DNA of 42,374 nt from DATGIQ01 sp035295665. GTDB taxonomy: Bacteria > Planctomycetota > Planctomycetia > Gemmatales > Gemmataceae. Shown here in pieces: positions 1 through 10,300 of the stretch (the stretch's first letter is position 1; each line of letters opens with the position of its first letter). The position numbers and the translations under genes were made by a program. The notes beneath the pieces are model-generated. The model worked only from the letters and a program-made list of their open reading frames with translations. It ran no database searches and was not told where the DNA came from. Location of the stretch: assembly GCA_035295665.1 (NCBI GenBank), contig DATGIQ010000383.1, forward strand, positions 1 through 42,374, in the 5' to 3' direction.

Positions 1-2
1 AC

Positions 3-536
3 GCCGCCAGTATTGTCCGCGTGAATCCCCAAACCAGTGAACAAAGCTTGGTCACCTCGTTCGGTAGCGACACCGGCCTGGACAGCCTTGATGTGGGCCC
101 GGATGGCACGATCTATGTCGGCGCCATTAGCTTCGGGGCGACTCCCGGCAAGATTTACGCGATCGATCCTGTGACAGGAGCTGAGGGCGCGCTCACCGCA
201 GACGCAAACATTAGCCTGGTCGAAGGAATCCGGGTCTTCCATGCGATCGCCAGCGTCACCGATACCGTAACAGTGGTCCAGACGGTTGGTATATCGGACG
301 CCTCGGTAATCGATTCGCAGATTAGCGGCAGCGACCGTCTGAACGGGGTCAATCGCGATGGAGTTGACACCCCCACGCAATCGGGTCTCGCGGGGGCCGT
401 CAAAACGCCAGTGGGTATGGACGCTGGCGGCAAGGCCATCACAGCCGATTACATTACCGCTCTCTTCAGCCTGGGTGGAAGCGATCTGGGCGCGACCAAT
501 GCTTCCATGGAGTCGGCAAGCGGCGTGGCGTTCTGA
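3..536 (+). CDS. Partial exported beta-propeller-like repeat protein (5' end outside window)
   Basis: The reading frame is open from base 3 to a TGA at 534-536, so the 5' part of the gene lies before the window; the GTG at 21 is probably an internal valine. The visible 177 residues contain propeller-type strands of the NHL/PQQ style, such as SIVRVNPQTSEQSLV near the start and GKIYAIDPVTG further on, where a glycine-flanked 'DPxTG' turn closes each strand. The C-terminal 100 residues are rich in Ser, Thr, Asp and Gly and lack any catalytic motif I recognise. In planctomycetes such proteins are usually large and exported. An intrinsic terminator follows 45 bases after the stop. The exact family cannot be settled from the tail alone. 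Confidence 0.6.
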   Translation, partial: AASIVRVNPQTSEQSLVTSFGSDTGLDSLDVGPDGTIYVGAISFGATPGKIYAIDPVTGAEGALTADANISLVEGIRVFHAIASVTDTVTVVQTVGISDASVIDSQISGSDRLNGVNRDGVDTPTQSGLAGAVKTPVGMDAGGKAITADYITALFSLGGSDLGATNASMESASGVAF

Positions 537-580
537 TGGTTTTGGGAATGTGCGATCTCCAAATGCGATTCTGCAAGTCA

Positions 581-630
581 AAGGCTGAAGACGGGAATCC
601 TGCAACAGGAACGTCTTCGGCCTTTAGGTT
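581..630 (+). terminator. Intrinsic terminator after the first gene
   Basis: A 12-bp stem pairs 581-592 with 613-624 (one G-T pair). Inside it a second 5-bp stem (tcctg/cagga) closes a three-base loop. The right arm runs into a short T-containing stretch (tttaggtt). Position 45 bases downstream of the stop codon of the plus-strand gene fits factor-independent termination. Confidence 0.65.
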
Positions 631-694
631 GAGCGGCTACGGCAGGCAAAGTTCTTGCAGCTTTATTGCATGGGGTAACGGACTGTTGCATAGG

Positions 695-870
695 GTAAGG
701 TTCGGGATGATATTTTTCTGTTCCCAGTCGCCGCCGGCCCGACCCATCGCCAGGATGCTGGCCCGGACCACTTCGGGCAGCATAGGCCAGGCGTCCATGA
801 CTTTGGCCAAACCGGGGTCGCTGGTCGGGGATTGGCAGGCCAGTGCGCTTGGCCGCACTGCGGGCAGCCT
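695..870 (-). pseudogene. Possible remnant of a small planctomycete protein
   Basis: The interval 625-939 between the terminator and the surface protein holds no intact gene. On the minus strand one frame reads like protein for about 45 residues (SDPGLAKVMDAWPMLPEVVR, then ILAMGR), an amphipathic pattern resembling short conserved tails that I associate with small Gemmata proteins. The stretch upstream of it is only coherent in another frame and a stop interrupts it. No ribosome-binding site precedes it. I read it as a degraded fragment; the family is not identified. Confidence 0.25.
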
Positions 871-939
871 ACGCTGGCCCCTTGGTAGCGGTTATTTTTT
901 GCGCCAAATGGCTCATGCTCTCTCTGAGAACATAGGAGT

Positions 940-3900
940 TTACCCGCCGTTGATGCCGTGGAAAACGCTATAGGCTTCATTGCGGAAAAGCGTATTGTTG
1001 CTCCACGGTTCGCCGCCGGAGGCGGTATTGTTGGCGGTCAAAAGAATTTGGTAAACATCCAGGACGGTATTGTTGGATACGCCAAAGGCCTGACCGCTGG
1101 TCCCGATATTCCAGGAATACGCACCCAGGCCATTGCTGTTGACCGTGAAGCCGTAGGCCTGCCCGGTGGTGCCGCCAAGGGAGAGCGTCGTGGTGAAGAC
1201 TTCCAGAGCGGTAGCCAACACCTCGCTATCGAGTCCCACTCCCTTGGATACCAGGAAGAGGCTCAGATAATAGCTGCTGATCTGCGCATTGGTGAAGGGG
1301 CTCAGGTTCGGTGCCCCATTCGCGCCCCCATAGAGATTGGGAAACGTCGTCGCCAACCATTGGCCCAAGGTCTGGCCCGCAGAGGTCAGTCCAAAGCGGC
1401 GGACCAGCTCTTGTCCTTGGAGCCCAGCCCAGAAGCTGATGGGCTTGATCAATCCTGCCTGCACGAACTGTCCCAGGCTGGAGACCGTGGCCGTGCCCTG
1501 GACGGTGGTCGGCATCCCTTGGCGGTAGAGGGTGATGGTCATCGTGTCCGACGCTGCGGCAGCATAAGTATGGCTGGCGGTGACCGTGAATACGCCGCCA
1601 CTCAAGGTAATCGTGCCGGCAACGGCGCCGCTGTTATCGCCCCACGCGATGCTGGCCGAATAGCTGGAAAGCGGACCGGGACCGCTTGGATCGGTGAAGG
1701 TCGCTACCGCTCCCGTGAACGGGGCACCGGCCGTAGGGCTGATATTCACGGCCATGGCGGAGAGGACCGAAGTCGAGACACTGACGCTGAAGGTCTTCTG
1801 TCCGGTGTCGCCGTCGGCATCCGAGACCTGGACTAAAACCGTGTAGTTGCCGATCGCCGAGTACGTATGCATTTGGCTCGGAATGGTCCCTTGGCTCGTG
1901 AGCGTCAGAGGGGTCATCGAGCCGTCGCCCCAGAAGATGGTGACCGAGTAACTACTCACGGGGGCCAGGTCGCTGAACGAGCCGAGGGTGAAGGTTTGGG
2001 CCATTCCTTTTGGGGCGGTCTGCGGGCTCACCGGAGCCGTAGTAACCAGCTGATCCTCGAAGGCGCCGATATCAATCGTGCCGTTGATGATGCGGCTGAA
2101 GCCTGTCCCGCGCTGATCGGTACTGGGAGCGCTGCTATTGTCGCCGGCATCCACAGCGGAGTTGGCCGGATAGCCCGGATCACCAACATGGCTGAAGCCC
2201 AGGCCCATGGTCTGGGTCGGACCGCCGTTGTTGGCCAGTGTCAGCAGCCGCGGATTCACATTCAGAATATCGCTGGCCGCAAAGCCGGAGCCGCCCGAAG
2301 GGTTCTGGATCAAATTGTGTCCCTGCGAGCCGATGTTCCCGGAGACATCGCCTCCGCTATTTCCCGACAGGATCGTATCTCTGGTCATCAATGTCCCGCC
2401 GCTGTTGGTCAAGCCGCTCACGTTGTTCGCGAGCGTGCTGTTGAACAGCTTCAAGGTACCAGCGAAGACTTCGATCGTCCCTCCAGCGAAGGGAGAAGAA
2501 TTGCCCGAGAGGGTGGTGTTGGTGATCGTGGATGCGGTGCCGGGGCCCTTCTGCGCCATCCCCCCTCCACCAAAGCCTGCCTTATTGCCCGAGATCGTCG
2601 AGTTGGTGACCGTCAGGCTCGCCCCCCCGAGGTTGGCGATGCCTCCACCGTAGCCATAAATGCCGGCTTTGTTGCCCACAATCGTCGAGTTGGTGACGGT
2701 TAGGTTTCCGCCTGTGTTGTTGCCGATGCCGCCGCCGTACATGTACCCATAGCTATTGGAAACCGTGACACTGCTGAGCGTGAGCGCGCCCTGGTTGAAG
2801 ATGCCGCCGCCAATGCCGAAGATACTCCCCTGGGTGATCGTCATGCCGGAGATAGTGGCGGTCACGCTGGAATTCACCTGGAAAACGCGGGCGGCATTGT
2901 TGCCGCTGACGGTGAGAGCGCTGCCACCGGTAACGCCGGGACCATTGATTGATTCAGGTACCGTAGTGTTGGACAGCGTGAGCTGGCCGATGCCCAGCGT
3001 GATGGTCTGGGGCATGGCGAAGACGCCGGTGGTATCAAACATCACCAGGTTGGGCGTACTGTTCGGCACGAGTGGATTGCTACTAAAGTTAGCCCATTCG
3101 ATGGCATCCCGCAGCGTGCCGACATTGGACGAATCACCGATGCCACCGATGAAGTTTGCAGTCACGATGTTGAGCGAGCTGGCTTCCCAGGCCCCGATAT
3201 CGGGTGCCGTGCCCGCGTTGGCCATGCTGCCGGGCCCGCTGGAGGCGCCGCGGACGGCGCCGCGTTGGTCGGTGGTTACGTGGTTGTTGGGATCGCCCTT
3301 GTTGATGGCCGGGCTGCCGGAACCGAGCGCCATGGTCTGGGTCGGGCCGCCGTAATTGCCCCGCGCGCTCAGCAGCGGATCAACGCCGGTGATGTCGGTT
3401 GCCGCTATGGAGTTGAGGATACCAGCGGGGTTCTGAATCAGGTTGTAACCCGAGTCGGTGAACGCCCCATAGCCATCCGGGCCGAAATTCGCGACATTTG
3501 GGTCGGGACCAGTGGCCGTGTTCTTGGCAAGGATCGTGCTATCGAGAGTCACCGTGCCGGACAGCCTGCAGACGCCGCCCCCGAGGGCTTGGCCGCCCAC
3601 GCCGTTCGTGAAGCCTATTCCTCCTTTGCCTCCCGTCGCGGCATTGTTGGCAATGGTACTGGACGTGATGGTGACGGAGTTCGTGTTACTCGAGCTGATG
3701 GTGCCGACATAAATGCCGCCACCCAGGGCAGCGCCGCCGCCCCCGCCACCACCCTCACCGGTGCCGGCCTGATTCTTCTGCCCGTTCCCACCAGCGCCGC
3801 CAAAAGAGAAGCTGGCACCTCCTTCACCAGCCGCTGGGCCCGACGGACCGGCTGCCCCTCCGCCACCACCCCCTCCCCCAAAGAACGCGCTGCCCCCGTT

Positions 3901-4875
3901 GCCGCCACTGCCCGTTGCGATCGCGCCGGCACCGCCACCGCCACCACCATAATTTGGAAACTCTGCGGTGCCGTTGCCACCCGTCTGACCGGGGTCGCCG
4001 TTGGGGTCGTTCATGCCCACCGTGCCGCCGCCGCCGCCCAAGCCTCCGCCGTTGCCCCCGAAGCGTGTCTGTTCGCCGCTGCTGGTATTGGCATTGCCTC
4101 CATTGCCACCGATCGCCGAATTACCCGTGATGGTGCTGTTGGTGATGTTCAGCGTGCCGGCGAGGGTACAGATCGCTCCTCCCCTTGCAGCGCCGCCGCC
4201 GCCGCCTCCCCCGCTGCTGGCTACCGATTGGCCATCGCCACCGATGGCCTGGTTGCCGTAGAGGGCGCAACCAATCAGGTTGAGGGTGCCGAGGTTAAAA
4301 ATCCCGCCGCCGAAGCCGAAAGCGCCGGGATGCATGCCATTGTCACCTTGAGCCGTGCAGTTGGTAATCGTGACGTCGGTGAGGGTCAATACGCTACCAT
4401 AGACGCGGATCGCACCCCCACCGCCGTCATCCAGGTTGTTTGGCTTCGCACGGCCAGCCGTCATTGTTAGACCAGTAATCTGGGCTTGAGTAGCGGGGTT
4501 TTCGATCTCGAAGATACGCGAGGCATTGTTGCCGCTAACGGTCAGCAGGTCGGCCCCCAAGCCGATGATTTTCAGATTGTGAACGACGACCAGTTCTCCG
4601 CTTGTTAGCAGAATCGTCTGCCCAGCCATGCTTGGACTGAAGAGAATGGTGTCGCCTGAGTTACTATTTTGAATCGCCTGCCGCAGCGAACCGGAGCCAC
4701 TATCGGCATTGTTCGTGACAATGTCGATCCCAAGCCCAGCCGGCGTCAGGCGATCCTCCAGCACCTCTAGCAAGAGTGTCGGCCAGCGTTTCAGGGGTTG
4801 CTCTGGACGGCGGCCGCGGGCATGGGAACGGGGGGTGGGTTGGATCAACTTCTGGATCCAGGAGCGCAAGATCAT
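940..4875 (-). CDS. Large exported parallel beta-helix surface protein
   Basis: This 1311-residue protein begins with a basic, Arg-rich leader ending in the planctomycetal motif VLEDRLTPAG (about residues 38-47). It continues as a right-handed beta-helix of the polymorphic-outer-membrane/choice-of-anchor type, with many repeats of the form 'LTVTNSTISGN' and 'GGGIFNxG'. Residues of about 240-395 are a run of Gly/Ala-rich loops. Two CSLREAI-like entry motifs (GSLRQAIQ, GTLRDAIEW) each open a helix block. A PKD-like region follows (VTIFWGDGS, ASIAWGDNSG). The last 170 residues form a separate C-terminal module that is also present at the right end of the window. The ATG at 4875 is chosen because GAGG lies nine bases before it; a GTG at 4890 and an ATG at 4884 also exist. 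Function is probably cell-surface structure or adhesion; this is inferred from architecture. Confidence 0.85.
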   Translation of the reverse strand: MILRSWIQKLIQPTPRSHARGRRPEQPLKRWPTLLLEVLEDRLTPAGLGIDIVTNNADSGSGSLRQAIQNSNSGDTILFSPSMAGQTILLTSGELVVVHNLKIIGLGADLLTVSGNNASRIFEIENPATQAQITGLTMTAGRAKPNNLDDGGGGAIRVYGSVLTLTDVTITNCTAQGDNGMHPGAFGFGGGIFNLGTLNLIGCALYGNQAIGGDGQSVASSGGGGGGGAARGGAICTLAGTLNITNSTITGNSAIGGNGGNANTSSGEQTRFGGNGGGLGGGGGTVGMNDPNGDPGQTGGNGTAEFPNYGGGGGGAGAIATGSGGNGGSAFFGGGGGGGGAAGPSGPAAGEGGASFSFGGAGGNGQKNQAGTGEGGGGGGGAALGGGIYVGTISSSNTNSVTITSSTIANNAATGGKGGIGFTNGVGGQALGGGVCRLSGTVTLDSTILAKNTATGPDPNVANFGPDGYGAFTDSGYNLIQNPAGILNSIAATDITGVDPLLSARGNYGGPTQTMALGSGSPAINKGDPNNHVTTDQRGAVRGASSGPGSMANAGTAPDIGAWEASSLNIVTANFIGGIGDSSNVGTLRDAIEWANFSSNPLVPNSTPNLVMFDTTGVFAMPQTITLGIGQLTLSNTTVPESINGPGVTGGSALTVSGNNAARVFQVNSSVTATISGMTITQGSIFGIGGGIFNQGALTLSSVTVSNSYGYMYGGGIGNNTGGNLTVTNSTIVGNKAGIYGYGGGIANLGGASLTVTNSTISGNKAGFGGGGMAQKGPGTASTITNTTLSGNSSPFAGGTIEVFAGTLKLFNSTLANNVSGLTNSGGTLMTRDTILSGNSGGDVSGNIGSQGHNLIQNPSGGSGFAASDILNVNPRLLTLANNGGPTQTMGLGFSHVGDPGYPANSAVDAGDNSSAPSTDQRGTGFSRIINGTIDIGAFEDQLVTTAPVSPQTAPKGMAQTFTLGSFSDLAPVSSYSVTIFWGDGSMTPLTLTSQGTIPSQMHTYSAIGNYTVLVQVSDADGDTGQKTFSVSVSTSVLSAMAVNISPTAGAPFTGAVATFTDPSGPGPLSSYSASIAWGDNSGAVAGTITLSGGVFTVTASHTYAAAASDTMTITLYRQGMPTTVQGTATVSSLGQFVQAGLIKPISFWAGLQGQELVRRFGLTSAGQTLGQWLATTFPNLYGGANGAPNLSPFTNAQISSYYLSLFLVSKGVGLDSEVLATALEVFTTTLSLGGTTGQAYGFTVNSNGLGAYSWNIGTSGQAFGVSNNTVLDVYQILLTANNTASGGEPWSNNTLFRNEAYSVFHGINGG

Positions 4876-5229
4876 CGACAGCATCCTCACAGCGGACGGA
4901 TGGGGGGCGATTCACCGCTTCCGCAAACAACAAATAGGCGAGGATCTGGCCCACGTTGGGGCCATGCCTACGCGGCGTGTTGTTGGAGCAGAGACCAATG
5001 AACCAGGGGGATATGCAGAAGTCAGGCGGTAAAACAACCGTTCCGGCATATCTCGCGAGGCATTGCGGTTCCTTAAGCTAACAAATTAAGGAACCCTGTC
5101 AAGAAAAAAGAACCTGATTTTTTAACTTTGGATAGGCTGCCGCGAAGTGGGTGGAAATAGGTCCGCTCGTCGGGGTGGCCGTGGCGTGTCGGCATTCATC
5201 TCCGGGGTGGGGTCTCTATGGTGGATGGT
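4876..5229. other. Intergenic region upstream of the surface protein gene
   Basis: About 350 bases without a credible gene separate the surface-protein start from the transposase relic. The short frames here are antisense or composition artefacts. The region holds the inverted repeat listed at 5067-5095 and an A/T-rich segment around 5100-5130 (aaaaaagaacctgatttttt, itself a small dyad), the most likely place for a promoter reading leftward. No confident -35/-10 pair can be named. Confidence 0.4.
5067..5095. repeat. Perfect 10-bp inverted repeat, nine-base spacer
   Basis: The arms ggttccttaa (5067-5076) and ttaaggaacc (5086-5095) are exact reverse complements around the spacer gctaacaaa. Neither strand shows a T-run after the stem, so it is a poor terminator. 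Its place about 190 bases upstream of the surface-protein start suits an operator or a mobile-element end. Confidence 0.6.
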
Positions 5230-6178
5230 TTACGCGGCTTCCTCCACAGCCGAATTGGTCTGTTCGTCGGGAGTTCGGACTTGGACCTCACTATAAGACC
5301 TTAAAGTCCTCTCATAGACCTGTGTCCACACACCGCTCAACCAGATCACCCGTAACTGCAGAATCTTCTGCGCGCCGGCTTTCTGCCACCGCATCCCCGA
5401 CAGTTTCAGACGCTGCGTGTACACGGTCTTGCAGGCCGCTTCCGTCACCCCACTGCCGATCGGCAGACCCAGCCGCCGATACTCCGCGTACCGCAGATGC
5501 TGCCGTCGCGCTTGCAGATACCGGTACGCCCGTTTGAAATCCGCCAGCCGTTTGCCGCTCAGCTTCCGCCGACTGGGCACCGCGGCCGCGGAATGCAGCA
5601 CCCGCCTCACCCCCGCCGGCTTCAAGATCAGCTTCTGCATCTTGCGCGTCCAGCACCACGATTGCTTGCCGGCGCCGAACAACGCTTCCGCCAGCGTCCA
5701 TAGCCGTTCGGAGGCATGGTAATAGTCCACCACCCAGAACCATGTTAAGGGTTCACCCGTGAGCGGATGGCGCAACCGACGTAGGTGCTTCTTGTAGTAG
5801 GTGGTCTCATTGTCCCCGGCGTCGGTAACGTAGCACAACCGCGGCAACGGCCCCTGCCAACGCCGCAGCACCTCCTGCAGCAATGCCGTTAACTGCTGAC
5901 TCAGCGTGCCTTGGCCTGGAATGGTTGAAGGTCCACTCTACGAGGTGCTGTCCCTGGTCGCGCAGGGTTGCTCGCAGATCCTTCTCGAACTGAGCGGCGT
6001 CAAGGGGCGAGACCGAGGCACGGCGGAAGTTCTCGACTAATTCCCGAATCCGCGCCGCCACTGACTCCAGGACATCGTCCAGCGTGGGGGAGCGATCGCT
6101 GGACGCGTCGGCATCGGCGGAGGTCGTACCGAGGGCCAGGGTTGCCATCGTGAGAGCCAGGTACGTAGAGTAGGTCAT
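5230..6178 (-). pseudogene. ISKra4-type transposase, internally deleted
   Basis: Two parts of one transposase lie in different frames. The C-terminal part (5230 to about 5935) contains VTDAGDNETTYYKKHL, then VVDYYHASERLW, then LPIGSGVTEAACKTVYTQRL and SGMRW, the order of acidic residues and the Gly-Ser-Gly-Val-Thr-Glu block typical of ISKra4-family DDE enzymes. The N-terminal part (about 5920-6178) has the family's early helix ending in LVEWTFNH. They meet near 5920-5935, where the frame changes (…EWTFNH against GPSTIPGQGTLSQQL). Compared with a usual length near 450-500 residues, roughly 150 residues of the middle are missing. The element is therefore dead. No terminal repeats could be identified. 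Confidence 0.75.
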
Positions 6179-6304
6179 GGCAGCGTCCTTTCTTTTGGGG
6201 AGTCAGTGGGCTACCCCTTGTTTAAAGAACGGCGCTAGCATGCCGACAAGGCTCCTTCATCCCCACCGATAGCTTGTGGCCTTAGAGGTCGAGGTTCGCT
6301 ATCG

Positions 6305-6500
6305 ATGAACGAAGTGACGCGCACCTGTCCGCGCTCGAACACCGGGATCCGCACGCCGCCGAACAGTTTTTGTCGCTGGTCTACGAGGAGTTGCGGAAAC
6401 TGGCCGCGCAGAAGATGGCCCAGGAGAAGCCGGGCCAGACCCTCCAGGCCACGGCCTTAGTCCCCGAAGTGTACCGGCACCTCAAGGACAGGGACAGCGG
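6305..6500 (+). pseudogene. Remnant of an ECF sigma factor gene (frameshifted, 3' truncated)
   Basis: The ATG at 6305 gives MNEVTRT; about ten codons later the homology continues in another frame as LSALEHRDPHAAEQFLSLVY and then EELRKLAAQKMAQEKPG and QTLQATALVPEVYRHL. That is the region-2 start of planctomycete ECF sigma factors. After about 65 codons the similarity stops, and the rest of a normal 190-residue protein is absent. The frame stays open by chance into the next, intact sigma gene, so an automatic caller may fuse the two. Lies beside the transposase relic. Confidence 0.65.
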
Positions 6501-6696
6501 CGGTCCTTTCTCCGCCGCCTCAGTGAGCCGATGCAACCACTGTTCGATCGAGGCTGCGTCGCTGTCCGCCTGGTCCGCAAGTCGGATCTCTACGGACGTC
6601 CGGGCACTCGCGACTACCAAATGCTTTTTCACGCTTCATTTTTTCTGTGACCGCGCCGGCCGGTTTGACGGGATCTGTTGTAGAGGAATCACTACC
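6501..6696. other. Leader region of the sigma/kinase operon
   Basis: This stretch between the sigma remnant and the intact sigma gene has no recognisable protein. An AT-richer part around 6610-6660 (gctttttcacgcttcattttttctg) is the likeliest promoter area. AGAGGA about ten bases before 6697 is the ribosome-binding site of the next gene. Confidence 0.35.
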
Positions 6697-7320
6697 ATGC
6701 CGATGCGGTCCGAGCCCGACACCGAGCATCTGCTCGACGCCGCTGCATGCGGCGATGACCTGGCCCGCGGCCAGCTGCTGGAGCGACACCGCCCGCGGCT
6801 GCGGCGCATGATCGCCTTCCGCCTCGACCGCCGCCTGGCCGCCCGCGTGGACCCCTCCGACGTGGTCCAGGAGACGCTGGCCGAGGCGGCCGCCAAACTC
6901 GACGACTATCTGCGCCAGCGTCCGCTGCCCTTCTACCCGTGGCTGCGCCGCCTGGCCCAGGAGCAGCTGGCCGACGTCTGCCGCCGCCACCTGCGCGCCG
7001 GCCGGCGCAGCGTCACCCGCGAGGAACCGGCCGGCCTGCCAGACGAGTCCGTCCTGGAGCTGGCCGAGCGGCTGCTGGACGCCGGTAGTGGGCCCAGCGC
7101 CCGGCTGCGGCGTGTGGAGCGACAGGCGCTGGTGCGGCAAGCTCTCGACCGGCTGCCGGAGGGCGACCGCGAGGTGTTGGTGCTGCGCTACCTGGAGCAG
7201 CTCTCCACGGCCGAGGCAGCCGCCGTACTGGAGATCGGGGAAAGCGCGGTCAAGATGCGGCTGCTGCGGGCGCTGCAGCGCCTGCGCGACGTGCTCAAGC
7301 AATCGGAGGACGGTCCATGA
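6697..7320 (+). CDS. ECF-type RNA polymerase sigma factor
   Basis: This 207-residue sigma-70-like factor would direct RNA polymerase to a specific set of promoters. Region 2 is seen at residues of about 27-70 (RRMIAFRLDRRLAARVDPSD, then VVQETL). Region 4 is at about 145-200 (LPEGDREVLVLRYLEQLS, then EIGESAVKMRLLRALQRL), a helix-turn-helix. The ATG at 6697 is preferred over the open frame starting further upstream because an AGAGGA precedes it and because the upstream residues belong to a different, broken sigma gene. The stop overlaps the start of the kinase gene by four bases (ATGA), so the two are translated together; sigma plus kinase pairs are a typical planctomycete signalling unit. No anti-sigma factor is next to it. 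Confidence 0.9.
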   Translation: MPMRSEPDTEHLLDAAACGDDLARGQLLERHRPRLRRMIAFRLDRRLAARVDPSDVVQETLAEAAAKLDDYLRQRPLPFYPWLRRLAQEQLADVCRRHLRAGRRSVTREEPAGLPDESVLELAERLLDAGSGPSARLRRVERQALVRQALDRLPEGDREVLVLRYLEQLSTAEAAAVLEIGESAVKMRLLRALQRLRDVLKQSEDGP

Positions 7321-10300
7321 GTCTCAAAGCGGTCCCGTCGTCGGCCAAGGCCGCAGAGTTGGCCGAACTGGTAGAGCAGATCAACGCCCGGCTCCAGGCC
7401 GGTGAAGCACTGGACCCGGAGGAGGTGTTGCGGGCCCATCCGGAGCACGCGGAAGAGCTGAACGGCCTGCTACCGGCAATCGCCCTGCTGGCCAACCTGT
7501 CGCGATCGGCGGGTAGGCCGGTAGCTCCAGTCCACGGCGTTCCGCCGGAACGCATCGGCGACTTTCGCATTCTGCGCGAGATTGGCCGGGGCGGCATGGG
7601 CGGGGTCTACGAAGCGGTGCAAGTTTCGCTGGGCCGGCATGTGGCGCTCGAGGTCCTGCCGGTGGAAGCCGCCCGAGATGCCAAGCTGCTGGCCCGCTTT
7701 CGACGGGAGTCCCAGGCAGCGGCCCAGCTACACCACAGCAACATTGTGCCGGTCTTCGAGGTGGGCCAGCAGGGTGACGTCTGCTTCTACGCCATGCAGT
7801 ACATCCAGGGGCAGTCGCTCGACCAGGTGATCCGAGAGCTGCAACAGCTCCGCGCTGGCTCTGCGAGCAGGCCCTGCCCAGACGCTGCCAACTCCGTTGC
7901 CCAGTCCCTGCTGGCGGGCCGGTTCGAGCAGGCTCGGTTGGTGAATGCCACGCTCGATTACCAGCCGGATACCAGCGGCGAGTCCCAGCCAAGGGCCGAA
8001 CAGACCGCCGAGACACCGGCGCCGTCGTCGCTGTCGCTCGTGGCCTCGGACCAGCACCTCGATTCCCTCCAAGTGGCCCGGCTCGGCTTGCAGGTGGCCG
8101 AGGCATTAGCCTACGCCCACAGCCGGGGCGTTGTCCATCGGGACATCAAGCCGTCGAACCTATTGTTAGATATCGCTGGCATCGTCTGGGTCAGCGACTT
8201 TGGCCTGGCGAAGACGCAGGCGCAGGTCCTGACCGGGACCGGCGACCTCGTCGGCACCGTCCGCTACATGGCCCCGGAGCGTTTCGGGGGCGTTTGCGAT
8301 GCCCGTGCCGATGTCTATGCCTTGGGGCTAACGCTGTACGAACTGCTGCTCTTGCGCCCCGCGTTCGATGCGCCGGACCGGCTGCGCCTGATCGACCAGA
8401 TTGGCCATCAGGAGCCGGTAAGGCCGCGTGGGGTCGACCCCCGTATTCCTCGTGATCTGGAGACCATCCTCATGAAAGCGATCGAGAAAGACCCACAGCG
8501 GCGCTACGCCTCGGCCGACGACCTGGCCGAGGACCTGCGCCGCTACCTGGCGGACGAGCCGATCCGGGCCCGGCGCATCGGTCCGCTGGAGCGGCTGGGG
8601 CGCTGGGGCCGGCGCAATCCGCTGGTCGCCGGCCTGAGTGCGGCCATCATCGTGGTGACGGCGCTAGGCTTTGTAGGTGTGCTGGGACAATGGCAAGTGG
8701 CTCTGGCCCACGAGCAGCAGTCGAAGGAACAGCGCGACGAGGCCCAGCAGCAGCGCGACGAGACCCAGCGTCAAAGGGATGAGGTCAAGGCGCTCAACGA
8801 GAAGCTCGCCGCCAAGGAGCAGCAGCTTCAGCGCACCCTGTACGCGGCCCACATGAACCTGGCCCAGCACGCCTGGGATGTGGGCGCCATCGGACGGGTG
8901 GACGAGTTGCTCCGGCAACACCATCCCATGCCGGGGGAGACTGATCTGCGCGGCTTCGAATGGTATTACCTCTTTCGGCTCTGCCACGCGGAGGTGCTGA
9001 CGATCAAGGGGGCCGTCGGCAGTATGTTCATCAAAAGCGTGGCCTACAGCCCCGATGGCAAGCGACTGGCCGGTGCGGGCGGATCGCGGGATCCTACGCT
9101 GAAGGTATGGGATGCCCAAACCGGCCAGGTACTGCTCTCGCTCAAGGGCGGGGGTAGCCGTGACGGGAACTTTAGTAAGTGCGTGGCCTTCAGCCCGGAC
9201 GGCAAGCGCCTGGCTGGCATTTCGGGCGGAACGACTGGCGCACAACAGCTAAAGGTATGGGATGCGCAGACCGGACAGGAGCTGCTCACCCTCCAGGGCG
9301 TGAGCGCCAGTGTGGCCTGTAGCCCGGACGGCAAACGCCTGGCCAGCGCGGGCTGGACCTTGAAGGATGGGAAGATTGGCCCTAGTGAGGCGAAGATCTG
9401 GGATGCCGAGACCGGCCGGGAACTGCTCACCCTCAAAGGGGCTCGTGGCGGTGTCGCCTTCAGTCCGGACGGCAAACGCCTGGCCAGCGGCACCAAGGTC
9501 TGGGATGCGCAGTCCGGCCAGGAGCTGCTGAGCCTGAAGGGCCACACCGGGGGGTCGGTTTCGAGCGTGGCCTACAGCCCGGACGGCACACGTATCGCCA
9601 CCGCTTCCTATGACGACAAGACGCTGAAAGTTTGGGATGCGCAGACCGGTCAGGAACTGCTCAGCATCAAAGGTAGCAACGGCTACGGCGTTGCGTTCAG
9701 CCCGGACGGCAAACGCCTGGCCGGCGCTTCCGAGGATAACGCGGTGAAGGTCTGGGACGCCCAGACCGGCCAGGAACTCCATTCCCTCAAGGGCCATGAG
9801 TGGGTTAGTGACGTGGCCTTCAGCCCGGACGGCAAGCGCCTCGTCTCCGGTGGCGATACGGTGAAGGTGTGGGATGCGCAGCGGGATCCGAGGCCACGGA
9901 CGCTCAAGGGGAGTGACGGCTATGTTACCACCAGCTTGGCGTTCAGCCCGGACGGCAAGCGCCTGGCTTCAGGCAGCGTCGTGGGCCCGCCCTGGACAGC
10001 TAGCGGGCCCGGTGAGGGGAAAGTTTGGGATGCGCAGACCGGCCAGGTACTCGTCACTCTCAGGGGCGCTTTCGGCAGCTTGGCCTACAACCCGGACGGC
10101 AAGCGCCTGGCCGGCGCTTCTGAGGATCAAATGATGAACGCCCGCTCGGTGAAAGTGTGGGATGCGCAGACCGGCCAGGAACTGCTCTCCCTCCCCTTCA
10201 AGGGGCTGGGAGGCGGCAGGGTCAGCGTGGCCTTTAGCCCGGACGGCCGGCGCGTCGCGGCTTCCGGCGGCGAAAAGGGACCCGGTGGAGGCCCGGGCGG

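Noticed and set aside
3265..4470. A 401-codon plus-strand frame, and others at 958-1836 and 1867-2703
   Set aside because: They are antisense to the beta-helix protein, arise from its Gly/Asn repeat composition, and show no domain or ribosome-binding site.
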